Part shown: positions 54,071 through 63,436 of the stretch, one piece after another
How the letters are laid out: every line of letters begins with the position of its first letter
Position numbering within the stretch: the first letter of the stretch is position 1
NCBI GenBank assembly: GCA_965237505.1
Contig: CBDEFR010000009.1
Span: 682,001-746,000 of the forward strand
Length of the DNA stretch: 64,000 bases
From: NVTR01 sp965237505
GTDB lineage: Bacteria > Pseudomonadota > Alphaproteobacteria > Rhodobacterales > Rhodobacteraceae
Direction of reading: 5' to 3'
Notes under the pieces: model-generated
Seen by the model: only the letters and a program-made list of their open reading frames with translations
Told to the model about the DNA's origin: nothing
Database searches by the model: none
Position numbers and translations under genes: made by a program

Positions 54071-55029
54071 ATGCGGCGATCGCCTGACGTCAAATATGAT
54101 GTTGCGTCCGCGATCAACTTGGGGCGGCGCGAGTATCAGGAAGACGCGATCATCATCGACTTCCCGCTCGGTGCTGATCTGGGGTTCGCAGTTCTTGCAG
54201 ACGGTATGGCGGCCATTCGTCCGGTGATGTTGCCAGCAAGATCGTCGTGACCGAAGTCTTTAGCGAGTTGAAACTACAAAGCGGCAACAAACAGGCGTTT
54301 GAGGATAATGTAACAGACATTCTTCTTGATGCTGCCCGGGCCGCCAATGAATGTGTCCACGGTCACGCGATGACCAACCCCGAAACCAGCGGCATGGGGA
54401 CCACCCTGGTTGCCCCGGTGTTTATCGGCGATCGATTGTACTGGATTTCGATTGGAGATTCGCCCTTGTTTCTCTATCGCGACGGGGTATTGAAACAACT
54501 CAACGAAGACCACTCAATGGCGCCGCAGATCGACTACATGGTTGAATCCGGACTTATTCCGGAAGCATCCGGAAAAAATCATCCTGACCGAAATTGCCTG
54601 ACGTCGGTGCTGATCGGAGACGCGATTGCACGCATTGACTGCCCAAAGGATCCGGTCGACATGTGCGACGGCGACATCCTGATTGTTGCCAGCGATGGCT
54701 TGCAGTTCCTGAGCAACAAGCAAATCGAGGATGTACTCGACAGAAGCAGCACTAAAAACAGTTTTGATATTGCTGAGATTCTGCTCGCCGGTCTGGAAGA
54801 GCTGGGCCATCCTGAACAGGACAATATTTCCTTTTGTGTCATCAAGATACGCAGTGCAAACCGGTCCAAAGCCAGTCACGATTTGCAAGCTGCGTCAGAA
54901 ACAGGCAATAATTTGCCATTCAACTCTTGCAGGTCAGACGGCGGAATGGCACCGGCCGCGCGTCACTCTGTATTTAGACGACTCAATCTAATGCGCCGAG
55001 CGTCTGAATCGCATGATGGCACATCATGA
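54071..55029 (+). pseudogene. PP2C phosphatase with frameshift at DGMGGH
   Basis: The start ATG (54071) overlaps the FHA stop. The N-terminus has AINLGRREYQEDA, then FAVLADGM. One base is missing near 54208-54210; adding a G gives GGHSSGDVASKIVVTEVFS and joins the second frame. That frame has SGMGTTLVAPV, ISIGDSPLFLYRDG and ASDGLQFL. The family needs the Asp of DGMGGH for metal binding. As sequenced, the phosphatase is broken, while the kinase is intact. Confidence 0.88.
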
Positions 55030-55100
55030 ACCACGCATCGTCGGCAACGGTTGTGTTGAAACAATTAGAGACGTCGCTTGTTTCGGGAAAATTGCCAGCA
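55026..55100 (+). pseudogene. Start of a lost fourth cluster gene
   Basis: Begins with ATG overlapping the PP2C stop (ATGA) and reads MNHASSATVVLKQLETSLVS before running into an IS21 fragment. The overlap suggests a fourth gene of the signalling cluster; its identity is unknown. Confidence 0.55.
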
Positions 55101-55448
55101 AGAGCTGTGGCGTATCGCTCATGGCGCTGCCCCCTTCAGGAGCCCCATGTACGAGCGCGCCGAGGGTGTTGCCACCTCGGCGCGCGGCAGATAGGGATGG
55201 GCCAGCAGGTTCAAGCGTGGCGGCCGCTTCTCGATCCGGCACAGCACCAGGTGCTTGACCGCATCGAAGCCGATCACGCCGCGCTCCAGCGCCTCCGATA
55301 TGGCGGCTCGAACATCGTCGAGGGAGAAGCTCTCGATTAGCCGCAGCACCTGGACGTATTCGCGCTTCCCGGCTTTGCCCATCCGCGCTTCAAGTAGGCG
55401 GCGGAGATCGCCGAACACCGGCGGCAACAGCCAGCCGACCAAGGGAGC
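55101..55448 (-). mobile_element. IS21 type A fragment (istA end, istB start)
   Basis: An inverted, nearly identical copy of about 58820-59170 of the type A element. It holds the last part of IstA (LLPPVFGDLRRLLEARMG to YMGLLKGAAP) and the first ten codons of IstB. It has no ends of its own, and abuts IS3 on the right. Confidence 0.85.
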
Positions 55449-55528
55449 TGAGCTACCCCCCGAAATTCGGACACTGACGTAAGCTACGATTTGTTGTTTG
55501 CTGATCTTCAACACGAAGGAGATCAGAA

Positions 55529-55822
55529 ATGTCGAAACGAAAGCAACATCATCCAGAATTTCAGGCCAAGGTCGCACTGGAAGCCTTGAAGGGCGAGGAA
55601 ACGGTATCGGAATTGGCGAGCCGCTTTGGCGTTCACCCGACAATGATCCATCAATGGAAACGGGCCTTGCTTGAAGGCGCATCGGGTGTGTTTGAATGCA
55701 GTGCCAAGAGGATCCGTGAGATCGACGAAGAGCGGATCAAAGAACTGCATGCCAAGATCGGGGAGCTGGCCGTCGCCAACGATTTTTTGGAACGAAAGCT
55801 CAAGCCGTGGACCGGAAAGTGA
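55529..55822 (+). CDS. IS3 OrfA
   Basis: A 97-residue helix-turn-helix protein (KVALEALKGEETVSELASRF, HPTMIHQWKRALLEG), followed by a coiled-coil region. It overlaps orfB by 16 bases. In IS3 elements it regulates transposition and forms OrfAB by frameshifting. Confidence 0.92.
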   Translation: MSKRKQHHPEFQAKVALEALKGEETVSELASRFGVHPTMIHQWKRALLEGASGVFECSAKRIREIDEERIKELHAKIGELAVANDFLERKLKPWTGK

Positions 55823-56705
55823 GGCGCAGGATGATTGAACCCGGCCATCCTGGTCTGTCTGTCGGTAAACAATGCCAACTGCTGTCGATCTCGCGATCGT
55901 CGTTCTACTACACGCCGAAGGGCGAGACAGCGCTGAACCTCGGGCTGATGCGGCAGATCGACGAACAATTTCTTGAAACGCCTTTCTACGGTGTCCGCCA
56001 GATGACCTGGCATCTGAGGAACGAGGGCCATCTGGTGAACGAGAAACGTATCCGTCGTCTGATGCGGCTCATGGGCCTGATGCCGATCTACCAGAAGCCT
56101 AACACCAGCAAGATGACAAAGGGGCACAAGATTTACCCCTACCTGCTGCGGGGGCTGCGGGTGGATCGTCCAAATCAGGTCTGGTGCGCAGACATCACAT
56201 ACCTGCCGATGCGGTGTGGGTTTCTCTATCTGGTAGCCATCATGGACTGGCACACCCGTAAGGTACTGGCCTGGCGTATCTCGAACACACTGGAGGCCAC
56301 TTCTGCGTCGAGGCATTGACTGAGGCAATCCACCGCTTCGGCCCGCCCGGGATCGTGAACACCGATCAAGGCAGCCAGTTCACATCCTTTGCCTGGACCG
56401 ATTGTGCGAAACGGGCTGGGGCCAGAATATCGATGGATGGCAAGGGTCGGTTCCTCGACAACATCTTCATAGAACGGCTCTGGCGATCGATGAAATACGA
56501 GTGCGTTTACTTGTATGCATGGCAAAGTGGTTCAGAAGCAAAGGCAGGGATCAAGAAATGGATGGAATTTTACAATCACAAACGCCCGCATTCGGCTCTT
56601 GGCGGCAAGCCGCCAGCCGTGGTCTATTGGCAAACAAATGAAACAAACAATCCAGATCAGCAGATGCAAAAAGTAGCTTATTTTACGCCGAACCCTGTCC
56701 AATGA
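55807..56705 (+). pseudogene. IS3 OrfB with frameshift
   Basis: An integrase-type transposase. First frame: SRSSFYYTPKGE, then RPNQVWCADITYLPM (Asp). A base is missing near 56297-56299 (LEA-FCVEAL). Second frame: GIVNTDQGSQFTS (Asp), FIERLWRSMKYE (Glu) and NHKRPHSALGG. Without the base no full DDE site is made. Confidence 0.88.
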
Positions 56706-56720
56706 TTGGGGAGTGGCTCA

Positions 56721-57078
56721 TCACAGCAGGTTGGTGCTGTTGACACGTCCGCGCAGAACGCCAGCGGGGGCGCGGCGCTGATCGCTGCCATTCTGCGGCA
56801 AGTCGAACTGGGGCGCTAGGCAGATACCGACAGCGTCTTGCAGTTCCTGAACCGCAACGGCGCAATTTCTTCTGCGGTAATTCGGCCGGTGCCAAACAAA
56901 ATGTCTGATTTTGCTTCGGTCAGCAATAATTTTAGCCGTATCAGCGAGGCCAACGAGTCAATATACCCTTCGATCAATGGTCTGTTTTCAACGGCCCTTG
57001 AATATCTTCAGCAGCGCGCCGCAGCCCTGATACAATGTCAGCTTGAGCGCGGTATGGAAAATTATTCGGAGATATTGC
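56721..57078. other. Orphan host fragments between IS3 and IS4
   Basis: Two scraps are visible. At 56725-56820 a frame reads VDTSAQNASGGAALIAAILR and stops at TAG; it looks like a protein C-terminus. At 56838-57078 a frame has SISEANES-like polar text and runs into IS4. They may be parts of the lost fourth cluster gene. Confidence 0.4.
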
Positions 57079-57642
57079 TTACCACCCTTCAAAAAATCCA
57101 AACTTGCCATAATTTAGGGATTTTCTCATATCCTATGAAGCATCTGCGCAGGAACCGCAGGCCCTGTTTGAAGAGGGAGCAGAGTGATCTTCGGGTTTTG
57201 CGAATCGCCTTTTTTCGCCGCTTTCGGCGACTATTTGTTCATCTGCTGCGCCCGTTGAAACCGCCCAGTACATGGCTATTGCCATGACAAGGATAAGCCT
57301 TTCCAGTCGGTCTGGCTTTTTGATTTGGCTTTGCGCGATGCCAAATCCACGGGTCTTGAAGTCCGAGAACATAGCTTCAATACCCCATCGCATTCCATAA
57401 TCGAGAACCGTGTATTGTGAAGGCTTTGCATTCATAGCGATGATCCAGGGCTCAGGGTGACCATCGTCGTGCAATACTCCGATATTCGTAAACACACCTG
57501 ATCCATAAAGTTCCGCGTTTATAAGCCCTTGCTGAGAACGCCGGAGCAATAATCCCTCACTGAAGCGGCCGGAGAGTCTGGTTGCGCCGGAGCAAAATTC
57601 CGTCAGCGATAGCCCTTTGCATTTTGGAGCGAAGGGTGGGGG

Positions 57643-59142
57643 ATGAAGCGAGTGGAACTGTATGGGCGGGTTCGCCACGCGGTAATGATTGAGGGTCTGA
57701 GCCAACGCGAAGCGGCTCGTTGTTTTGGGATCGACCCGCGCACGGTCAGGAAGATGTTGAGCTATTCGGTGCCACCGGGTTATGTCCGGACGCGGCCTCC
57801 GGTCCGCCCGAAGCTCGATCCGTTCATCGGTATTATCGACCGTATTCTGGAAGAGGATAAGGATCGTCCGAAGACGCACCGTCACACATCGAAGCGGATA
57901 TTCGAGCGGCGGCGTGATGAGTACGGCTTTACGGGCAAGATCACCATTGTTAAGGACTACATCTGCGGTGTCCGACAGCGCCGGCGGGAGATGTTTGTTC
58001 CGCTGACGCATTCTCCCGGCCACGCCCAGGTTGATTTTGGCGAGGCCCTGGCCGTCATCGGCGGCGTGGAACGCAAGATCCACTTCCTGGCGATGAGCCT
58101 ACCCCACTCGGACGCCTGCTTTGTGAAGGCCTATCCGGGGGAGGCCACGGAGGCCTTCTGTGACGGCCATGTCTCGGGGTTCTCCTTCTTCGGCGGTGTG
58201 CCGCGCTCGATCCTTTATGACAACACCAGGATTGCGGTGGCCCGCATCCTCGGTGACGGCAAGCGTCAGCGGACACGTGTGTTCAGCGAGTTACGATCCC
58301 ATTACCTGTTCGAGGACCGCTTTGGCCGCCCCGGCAAGGGGAACGACAAGGGCAAGGTCGAGGGGATCGTCGGCTATTGCCGCCGGAACTTCCTGGTGCC
58401 GATGCCAAGGTTCCGGAACTTCGATGATCTCAACACGCATCTTGAAGCCTGCTGCGCCAAGCGATGGGCGGAACAACTGCGTGGCCACGACCAGACGGTC
58501 GGCGAACGCCTGGAACGGGATCGTGCGGTTCTTCAGCGCCTTCCCGCAATCGCCTACGACGCCTGCGACAAGCGCCCGGGGCGGGTCAGTTCGCTGTCGC
58601 TGGTGCGCTATCGCGGCACCGATTACTCCGTCCCCACACGGTTCGGCCATTGCGAGGTGCTGGTCCGCGGCTATGTCCACGAGGTGGTCATCAGTTGCGC
58701 CGCAGAGGTGATTGCCAGGCACCCGCGTTCATACGAGCAAGAGGACTTCGTCTTCGATCCGCTGCACTATCTGTCCTTGCTGGAGCAAAAGACCAACGCG
58801 CTGGATCAGGCGGCTCCCTTGGCCGGCTGGCTGTTGCCGCCGGTGTTCGGCGATCTCCGCCGCCTACTTGAAGCGCGGATGGGCAAAGCCGGGAAGCGCG
58901 AATACGTCCAGGTGCTGCGGCTAATCGAGAGCTTCTCCCTCGACGATGTTCGAGCCGCCATATCGGAGGCGCTGGAGCGCGGCGTGATCGGCTTCGATGC
59001 GGTCAAGCACCTGGTGCTGTGCCGGATCGAGAAGCGGCCGCCACGCTTGAACCTGCTGGCCCATCCCTATCTGCCGCGCGCCGAGGTGGCAACAACCTCG
59101 GCGCGCTCGTACATGGGGCTCCTGAAGGGGGCAGCGCCATGA
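57643..59142 (+). CDS. istA: IS21 transposase IstA, type A
   Basis: A 499-residue DDE transposase. The helix-turn-helix is GLSQREAARCFGIDPRTVRKML. Catalytic parts are HAQVDFGEAL, ILYDNTRIAV and GNDKGKVEGIVGY. The frame is complete and its stop overlaps istB (ATGA). Confidence 0.95.
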   Translation: MKRVELYGRVRHAVMIEGLSQREAARCFGIDPRTVRKMLSYSVPPGYVRTRPPVRPKLDPFIGIIDRILEEDKDRPKTHRHTSKRIFERRRDEYGFTGKITIVKDYICGVRQRRREMFVPLTHSPGHAQVDFGEALAVIGGVERKIHFLAMSLPHSDACFVKAYPGEATEAFCDGHVSGFSFFGGVPRSILYDNTRIAVARILGDGKRQRTRVFSELRSHYLFEDRFGRPGKGNDKGKVEGIVGYCRRNFLVPMPRFRNFDDLNTHLEACCAKRWAEQLRGHDQTVGERLERDRAVLQRLPAIAYDACDKRPGRVSSLSLVRYRGTDYSVPTRFGHCEVLVRGYVHEVVISCAAEVIARHPRSYEQEDFVFDPLHYLSLLEQKTNALDQAAPLAGWLLPPVFGDLRRLLEARMGKAGKREYVQVLRLIESFSLDDVRAAISEALERGVIGFDAVKHLVLCRIEKRPPRLNLLAHPYLPRAEVATTSARSYMGLLKGAAP

Positions 59143-59904
59143 GCGATACGCCACAGCTCTTGCTGGCCCATCATCTGAAGGCCCTCAAGCTGCCGACCTT
59201 CCTACGGGAATACGACAAGCAGGCCCGCCAATGCGCTGCCGAGGGCGTCGATCATGTGCGTTACCTTGTTCGCCTGACCGAACTGGAGTTGATTGATCGG
59301 GAACGCCGCATGGTCGAGCGGCGGATCAGGATGGCCAGGTTCCCCGCCGTCAAAAGCCTGGACAGCTTCGACTTCAAAGCCATGCCATCGCTCAACAAGA
59401 TGATGGTTCTGGAACTGGCGCGTTGTGAATACATCGAGCGTCGTGAAAACGTCATCGCACTTGGCAATAGCGGCACCGGCAAAACCCATATCGCCCTCGG
59501 CCTCGGTCTGGCGGCTTGTCAGAAAGGCCTCACCGTCGGCTTTATCACGGCGGCGGCTTTGGTCCACGAGCTCATCGAGGCCAGGGACGAGAAGCGCCTG
59601 TTGCGGTTCCAGAAGCAGTTAGCAAAATACAAGCTGCTGATCATCGATGAGCTCGGCTTCGTGCCGCTTGGCAAAACCGGGCCCGAGTTGTTGTTCGAGG
59701 TGTTCAGCCAACGTTACGAAGGCGGCTCCACCCTGGTGACCTCCAATCTACCGTTCGATGAGTGAACCGAGGTGTTCGGTTCCGAGCGCCTGACTGGGGC
59801 GTTGCTGGACCGGCTCACACACCACGTTCATATCCTGGAGATGAACGGCGACAGCTACCGTCTCAACCAGAGCCAAAAACGGCGGAAACCCCCAAAAACC
59901 TGAC
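59139..59904 (+). pseudogene. istB: IstB type A with stop at FDE-W
   Basis: An AAA+ helper starting MSDTPQLLLAHHLKALK. Walker A is GNSGTGKTH, Walker B LIIDELGFVPL. A TGA (59763-59765) sits where the type B copy has Trp in FDEWTE; the frame continues to RKPPKT. The C-terminal 46 residues are lost unless read through. Confidence 0.9.
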
Positions 59905-60721
59905 AACCCAGCCCATGGTTGACCCGGTGGGCCCACAGGCACCGCCAACGCTGGGCTGAATCGCATCAAGTGGTGCATTTTTACGCCGGCCAGTGGTGTA
60001 CTTTTACTCCGGCGTTGACCCTTGCGGCATCAGCTCCCTGATTTCAATGCAAGACAGCTCGCCACCTTGGTGCTGCAAAGTCAGGTTGCCCTTCAGGCGA
60101 ATACGATATCCCCAACCAGCGTCCTGACACCAATGGATTAACCTTTCTGTGCCATAAAATCGATCACCCGTTAACATGACATCAGCCCCTTCAGGCATCC
60201 AATCCTGAATGCTGTCCAGTAACTCTTTTTGGAGAGAAAACCCAATATTGCCTTTTGTCTTGCGCACGCGCCAAGCCACAGGCAAGGCGCGATCACGCAT
60301 GCGCACTGACAGCATCAAGACTTCATGTCCGTCATTGATATGGCTTTGATCCATCATCAAAACGATGGTCTCTCCGTTGGAGGCCAAACGGGTGAATACA
60401 TCCCCAGCATAGGCCTGCATGATTTCCGCGCAATCAATGTGGGAATTGCTCAAAACACGGGAACCATACTGGTACCGATGATCTTTTGTGCTGATGTGAC
60501 GCGGTAAAGCCGCCGATAATTCCATCAAATTCGCACTTCGCACATCAAGAACGATGCTCGAAAGCAGTGTAAGGCCTTCGCAGCGGGATTTATGAAACTT
60601 TGGAAGCCGCTCTATAAAATCAGCCTTGATAGCTTCGTTTACCCCAGAAAAACCCAATGAAACAACCATACAACATCTCCAATTCTATAACAGGAGACTC
60701 CTTGAATCACAGCATGTGGAC

Positions 60722-62877
60722 TGTGAATCCCGGAGCAATACTGGACCATAGAAACGGTCGAATAATCTGACTGTCGCGGAGTAAAACTCCGCCATTCTGA
60801 CGCCTGCGGCAAACGAGCTGAGGGCGGGGAGATGTATTCTGTGGAATTGTACAGCCGGGTTCGGCGTGCGTGTCATGTCGGTGGGATGAGTGAGCGAGCG
60901 GCGGCCGGTCATTTCGGGATAGACCGCAAGACTGTGTCAAAAATTCTGAAGCATGCGGTGCCACCGGGGTATCGCAGGAATGGGCCACCAGCCCGTCCAA
61001 AGCTTGACCAGTTCATTCCGCTCATCAACCAGATATTGGAAGAGGATAAGTCGCGGCTCAAGAAGCAGCGGCATACGTCGAAGCGGATATATGAGCGTCT
61101 GCGTGATGAACATGGCTTCACCGGCGGGATCACGATTGTGACCGACTATGTTCGCGAGAAGAAGCGCCGGACTCGGGAAGTGTTCGTGCCGCTGTCGCAC
61201 GCGCCAGGCCACGCCCAGGTTGATTTTGGTGAGGCGCTTGGCGAGATTGGCGGGGTCGTGCGCAAGCTGCACTACTTTGCAATGTCTCTGCCGCACTCGG
61301 ACGCGTTCTTCATCAAGGCCTATCCGGCGGAGACAACCGAGGCCTTTTGCGATGGCCATGTCTCCGCCTTTGCGTTCTTCGGAGGCGTGCCGCTGTCAGG
61401 GCTCTACGACAACACCACGATCGCGGTGGCACGGATCCTCGGGGACGGAAAACGGCAACGAACCAGAACCTTTGCTGAGTTGCAGTCGCATTATCTGTTC
61501 GAAGACAGGTTCGGCCGTCCTGGCAAGGGCAACGACAAGGGTAATGTCGAAGGCACAATCGGTTATGGCCGACGGGACTTCCTGGTGCCGATGCCGCGCT
61601 TCGACAGTTTCGATGACCTGAACGTCCGGCTGGAGGAGCAATGCCTCAAACGTCAGGATGAGGTTCTGCGGGGTCATTCCGAGACTATCGGCGAGCGGCT
61701 GATGCGTGATCTTGATGCGCTGATGACACTACCCCTGACGCCCTATGACGCCTGCGAGAAGGTCAGCACCCGGGCGACGTCGATCTCGATGGTCCGCTAT
61801 CGCAACAACGATTACTCGGTGCCGGTCGCCTGCGCTCATCACGAGGTTCAGGTCCGCGGCTATGTCCACGAGGTCGTCATCGGCTGCGGCGCCGAGGTGA
61901 TCGCCTGCCACCAACGGTCCTATGAGAAGGCTGATATGGTCTTCGATCCGATGCACTTCCTGCCGCTGCTGGAACAGAAGGTTGGCGCGCTGGACCAGGC
62001 GGCACCGCTGCAGGGCTGGGACCTGCCAGGGGAGTTTGCCACCCTGCACCGGCTGCTGGAAGCGCGCATGGGCAAGAAGGGCAAGCGCGAATACGTCCAG
62101 GTTCTGCGGCTCTGCGAACTTGAACTGATAGAGCGGGAACGCCGGATGATCGAGCGGCGCATCAAGGCCGCGAAGTTTCCAGGCACCAAGAGCCTGGACA
62201 GCTTCGATTTCAAGGCGATCCCGTCACTCAACAAGCCGCTCGTGCTGGAGCTGGCGCGCTGTGAATACATCGACAAATACCAGAACATCATTGCCCTGGG
62301 GCCAAGTGGCACCGGTAAAACCCATGTCGCACTGGGGCTGGGATTGGCCGCCTGCCAGAAGGGCCTCAAGGTCCGCTTCATAACCGCCGCATCACTGGTT
62401 CACGAATTGATCGAAGCTGTCGATGAACGCCGCCTGCAGAGGTTCCAAAAACAACTCACCAGCCAGAACCTTCTGATCATTGACGAGCTGGGCTTTGTCC
62501 CCTTGAGCAAAACCGGCGCTGAGCTGCTCTTCGAAGTCATCTCCCAATGCTATGAACGCGGCTCCATAATCATCACCTCAAATCTGCCGTTCGACGAATG
62601 GACCGAAATATTCGGATCCGAGCGCCTCACCGGTGCGCTCCTGGATCGCCTCACCCACCACGTCCATATACTGGAGATGAACGGCGACAGCTTTCGGCTA
62701 AAACAGAGCCGAAACGCCAGAGCCTGAACCCGGTCTGAACTTGATGGATGTTGGCCTTTGGCCAACATGCGCCTTGTCACGCGTTAGCTTTATGGGGAGC
62801 ACACCCAACAAGGCGCGGCACCTCAACTGGCCCACTTTTACTCCGGCGAATGGCCCCTTTTTACGCCGGGATTGACA
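60722..62877 (+). mobile_element. IS21-family element, type B
   Basis: 2156 bp, about 330 shorter than type A. The ends read TGTGAATCCCGGAG on the left and TGTCAATCCCGGCG inverted on the right. It lies between the IS4 remnant and a truncated IS5 copy D, with no matching target duplication. Confidence 0.87.
60832..62727 (+). CDS. IstA-IstB fusion protein
   Basis: A single 631-residue frame. Residues 1-427 are IstA (HAQVDFGEAL, LYDNTTIAV and GNDKGNVEGTI) up to KREYVQVLRL. From CELELIERERRM onward it is IstB (Walker A GPSGTGKTH, Walker B LIIDELGFVPL, FDEWTEIFGSERL). Compared with type A, the last 73 residues of IstA and first 46 or so of IstB are missing. The deletion ended at similar L-R-L codons and kept the frame. 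Whether the fusion transposes is unknown. Confidence 0.93.
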   Translation: MYSVELYSRVRRACHVGGMSERAAAGHFGIDRKTVSKILKHAVPPGYRRNGPPARPKLDQFIPLINQILEEDKSRLKKQRHTSKRIYERLRDEHGFTGGITIVTDYVREKKRRTREVFVPLSHAPGHAQVDFGEALGEIGGVVRKLHYFAMSLPHSDAFFIKAYPAETTEAFCDGHVSAFAFFGGVPLSGLYDNTTIAVARILGDGKRQRTRTFAELQSHYLFEDRFGRPGKGNDKGNVEGTIGYGRRDFLVPMPRFDSFDDLNVRLEEQCLKRQDEVLRGHSETIGERLMRDLDALMTLPLTPYDACEKVSTRATSISMVRYRNNDYSVPVACAHHEVQVRGYVHEVVIGCGAEVIACHQRSYEKADMVFDPMHFLPLLEQKVGALDQAAPLQGWDLPGEFATLHRLLEARMGKKGKREYVQVLRLCELELIERERRMIERRIKAAKFPGTKSLDSFDFKAIPSLNKPLVLELARCEYIDKYQNIIALGPSGTGKTHVALGLGLAACQKGLKVRFITAASLVHELIEAVDERRLQRFQKQLTSQNLLIIDELGFVPLSKTGAELLFEVISQCYERGSIIITSNLPFDEWTEIFGSERLTGALLDRLTHHVHILEMNGDSFRLKQSRNARA

Positions 62878-63124
62878 ACAAAATGGCATCCAGAACATCG
62901 CGCATCGCCGTGCTGCGCGGACGACCAGTTGTTTTAGGCGGCGGCAGGAATGGCGCGATCAAACCCCATTCCTGATCAGTTAAATCGCTTGCATAGCGTC
63001 CCGAATGCCGTTCATATCGGGCGCGAGTGGTTTCCGTCCAGGCCATTGTGATCTCCCTCGAATCTTATCAATCCGATTGAATCACAACTCGCTGAAATCA
63101 CTCAATTAGTTTTGGATCAGACAC
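62878..63124 (-). mobile_element. IS5-family (TNA-target) remnant, copy D
   Basis: Only the transposase start (about 56 codons from 63046) and one end survive. The other end was lost at the type B IS21. The remaining flank TCA at 63125-63127 fits the TNA target. Confidence 0.9.
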
Positions 63125-63436
63125 TCAGACCCCCAGACGACGGTTGGTGACATCAGGGCTCATTTCTTCGAATCTGCCAGCCCAAAAGGCACGCGCGCCA
63201 GACGGGCGCTGAAAAACAAATCGATGCAAAGCACGCCATAGCAGACTGCGAAGAATGAGATCGGATCAAGCGTATTTAACCCCGGAAAGCCGTTACGCAC
63301 CCAAATCGAAAGCTCATCTTCGCCGCCGTAGGCTGGCCAACAGTATTGATTTAAAATTCATTGGTATCCTCCTTTGGATTTGTTGTCGTTTCAGGTCTCG
63401 CTCGTCAGCCCGAATACAGTGTTACGTGTGCACCAT
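63125..63436. other. Gap between IS5 remnant and monooxygenase
   Basis: No firm gene. On the minus strand 63358-63160 encodes GGEDELSIWVRNGFPG and a hydrophobic PISFFAVCYGVLCIDLFF stretch then a stop. It looks like a small membrane protein or the end of one, but a stop codon lies just upstream (TGA near 63363). An AGGAGG-ATG pair at about 63362 is in a different frame, so a base may be missing. Confidence 0.4.

Larger units (their letters stand above)
46952..54087 (+). pseudogene. FHA-domain gene, interrupted twice
   Basis: The front (46952-46964, then 47900-48447) encodes MKFLREMMAKKHRSVNP and a long acidic low-complexity stretch. The back (from about 53390 to 54087) encodes AGRSGRRAGRVKTRLLGFEH and an FHA domain with VSQIGRGEDQ, SISRSNHAAI and LGHGGK. 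IS5 copy B cuts codon 5 (TCA duplicated). A 5 kb block of IS1380, IS4, IS21, IS5 and aminotransferase remnants separates the halves. The FHA part would read phospho-Thr marks set by the kinase. The middle joint is inferred from composition and position. Confidence 0.75.
55449..56720 (+). mobile_element. IS3-family element
   Basis: 1272 bp. The ends read TGAGCTACCCCCCGAAA on the left and TGAGCCACTCCCCAATC inverted on the right. The flanks (AGC and TCA) do not match, so at least one side was rearranged after insertion. Confidence 0.9.
57533..60018 (+). mobile_element. IS21-family element, type A
   Basis: 2486 bp. The ends share AACGCCGGAG in inverted orientation near 57537 and 60014. CCCTTGC is duplicated at 57526-57532 and 60019-60025. 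Nested in the IS4 transposase gene. Confidence 0.93.
57133..60669 (-). pseudogene. IS4-family transposase split by IS21
   Basis: Pieces 60669-60019 and 57525-57133 join to 347 codons without any frame change; the joint reads LMPQG-LINAEL. Catalytic residues are in VLMMDQSHI, VMLTGDRFYG and WGIEAMFSDFKTRGF. The frame is otherwise intact, so the element was healthy when IS21 entered. Confidence 0.88.
57079..60721 (-). mobile_element. IS4-family element containing IS21 type A
   Basis: One end is CTTACCACCC near 57079. The other end is missing, cut by the type B IS21 at 60722. The type A IS21 is nested inside. A truncated second copy is at 50060-50358. Confidence 0.75.

Noticed and set aside
20614..59904. 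Possible stop-codon recoding, because TAG or TGA interrupts several good frames (OmpA-like gene, IS1380, istB)
   Set aside because: Dozens of other genes end properly at TAG and TGA, and the affected genes include plain frameshifts too. General decay explains all cases better.
2214..63124. A composite transposon carrying the pca operon or other cargo between IS copies
   Set aside because: The IS5 copies A and B flank 15 kb including pca, but each has its own 3-base target duplication, showing independent single insertions.
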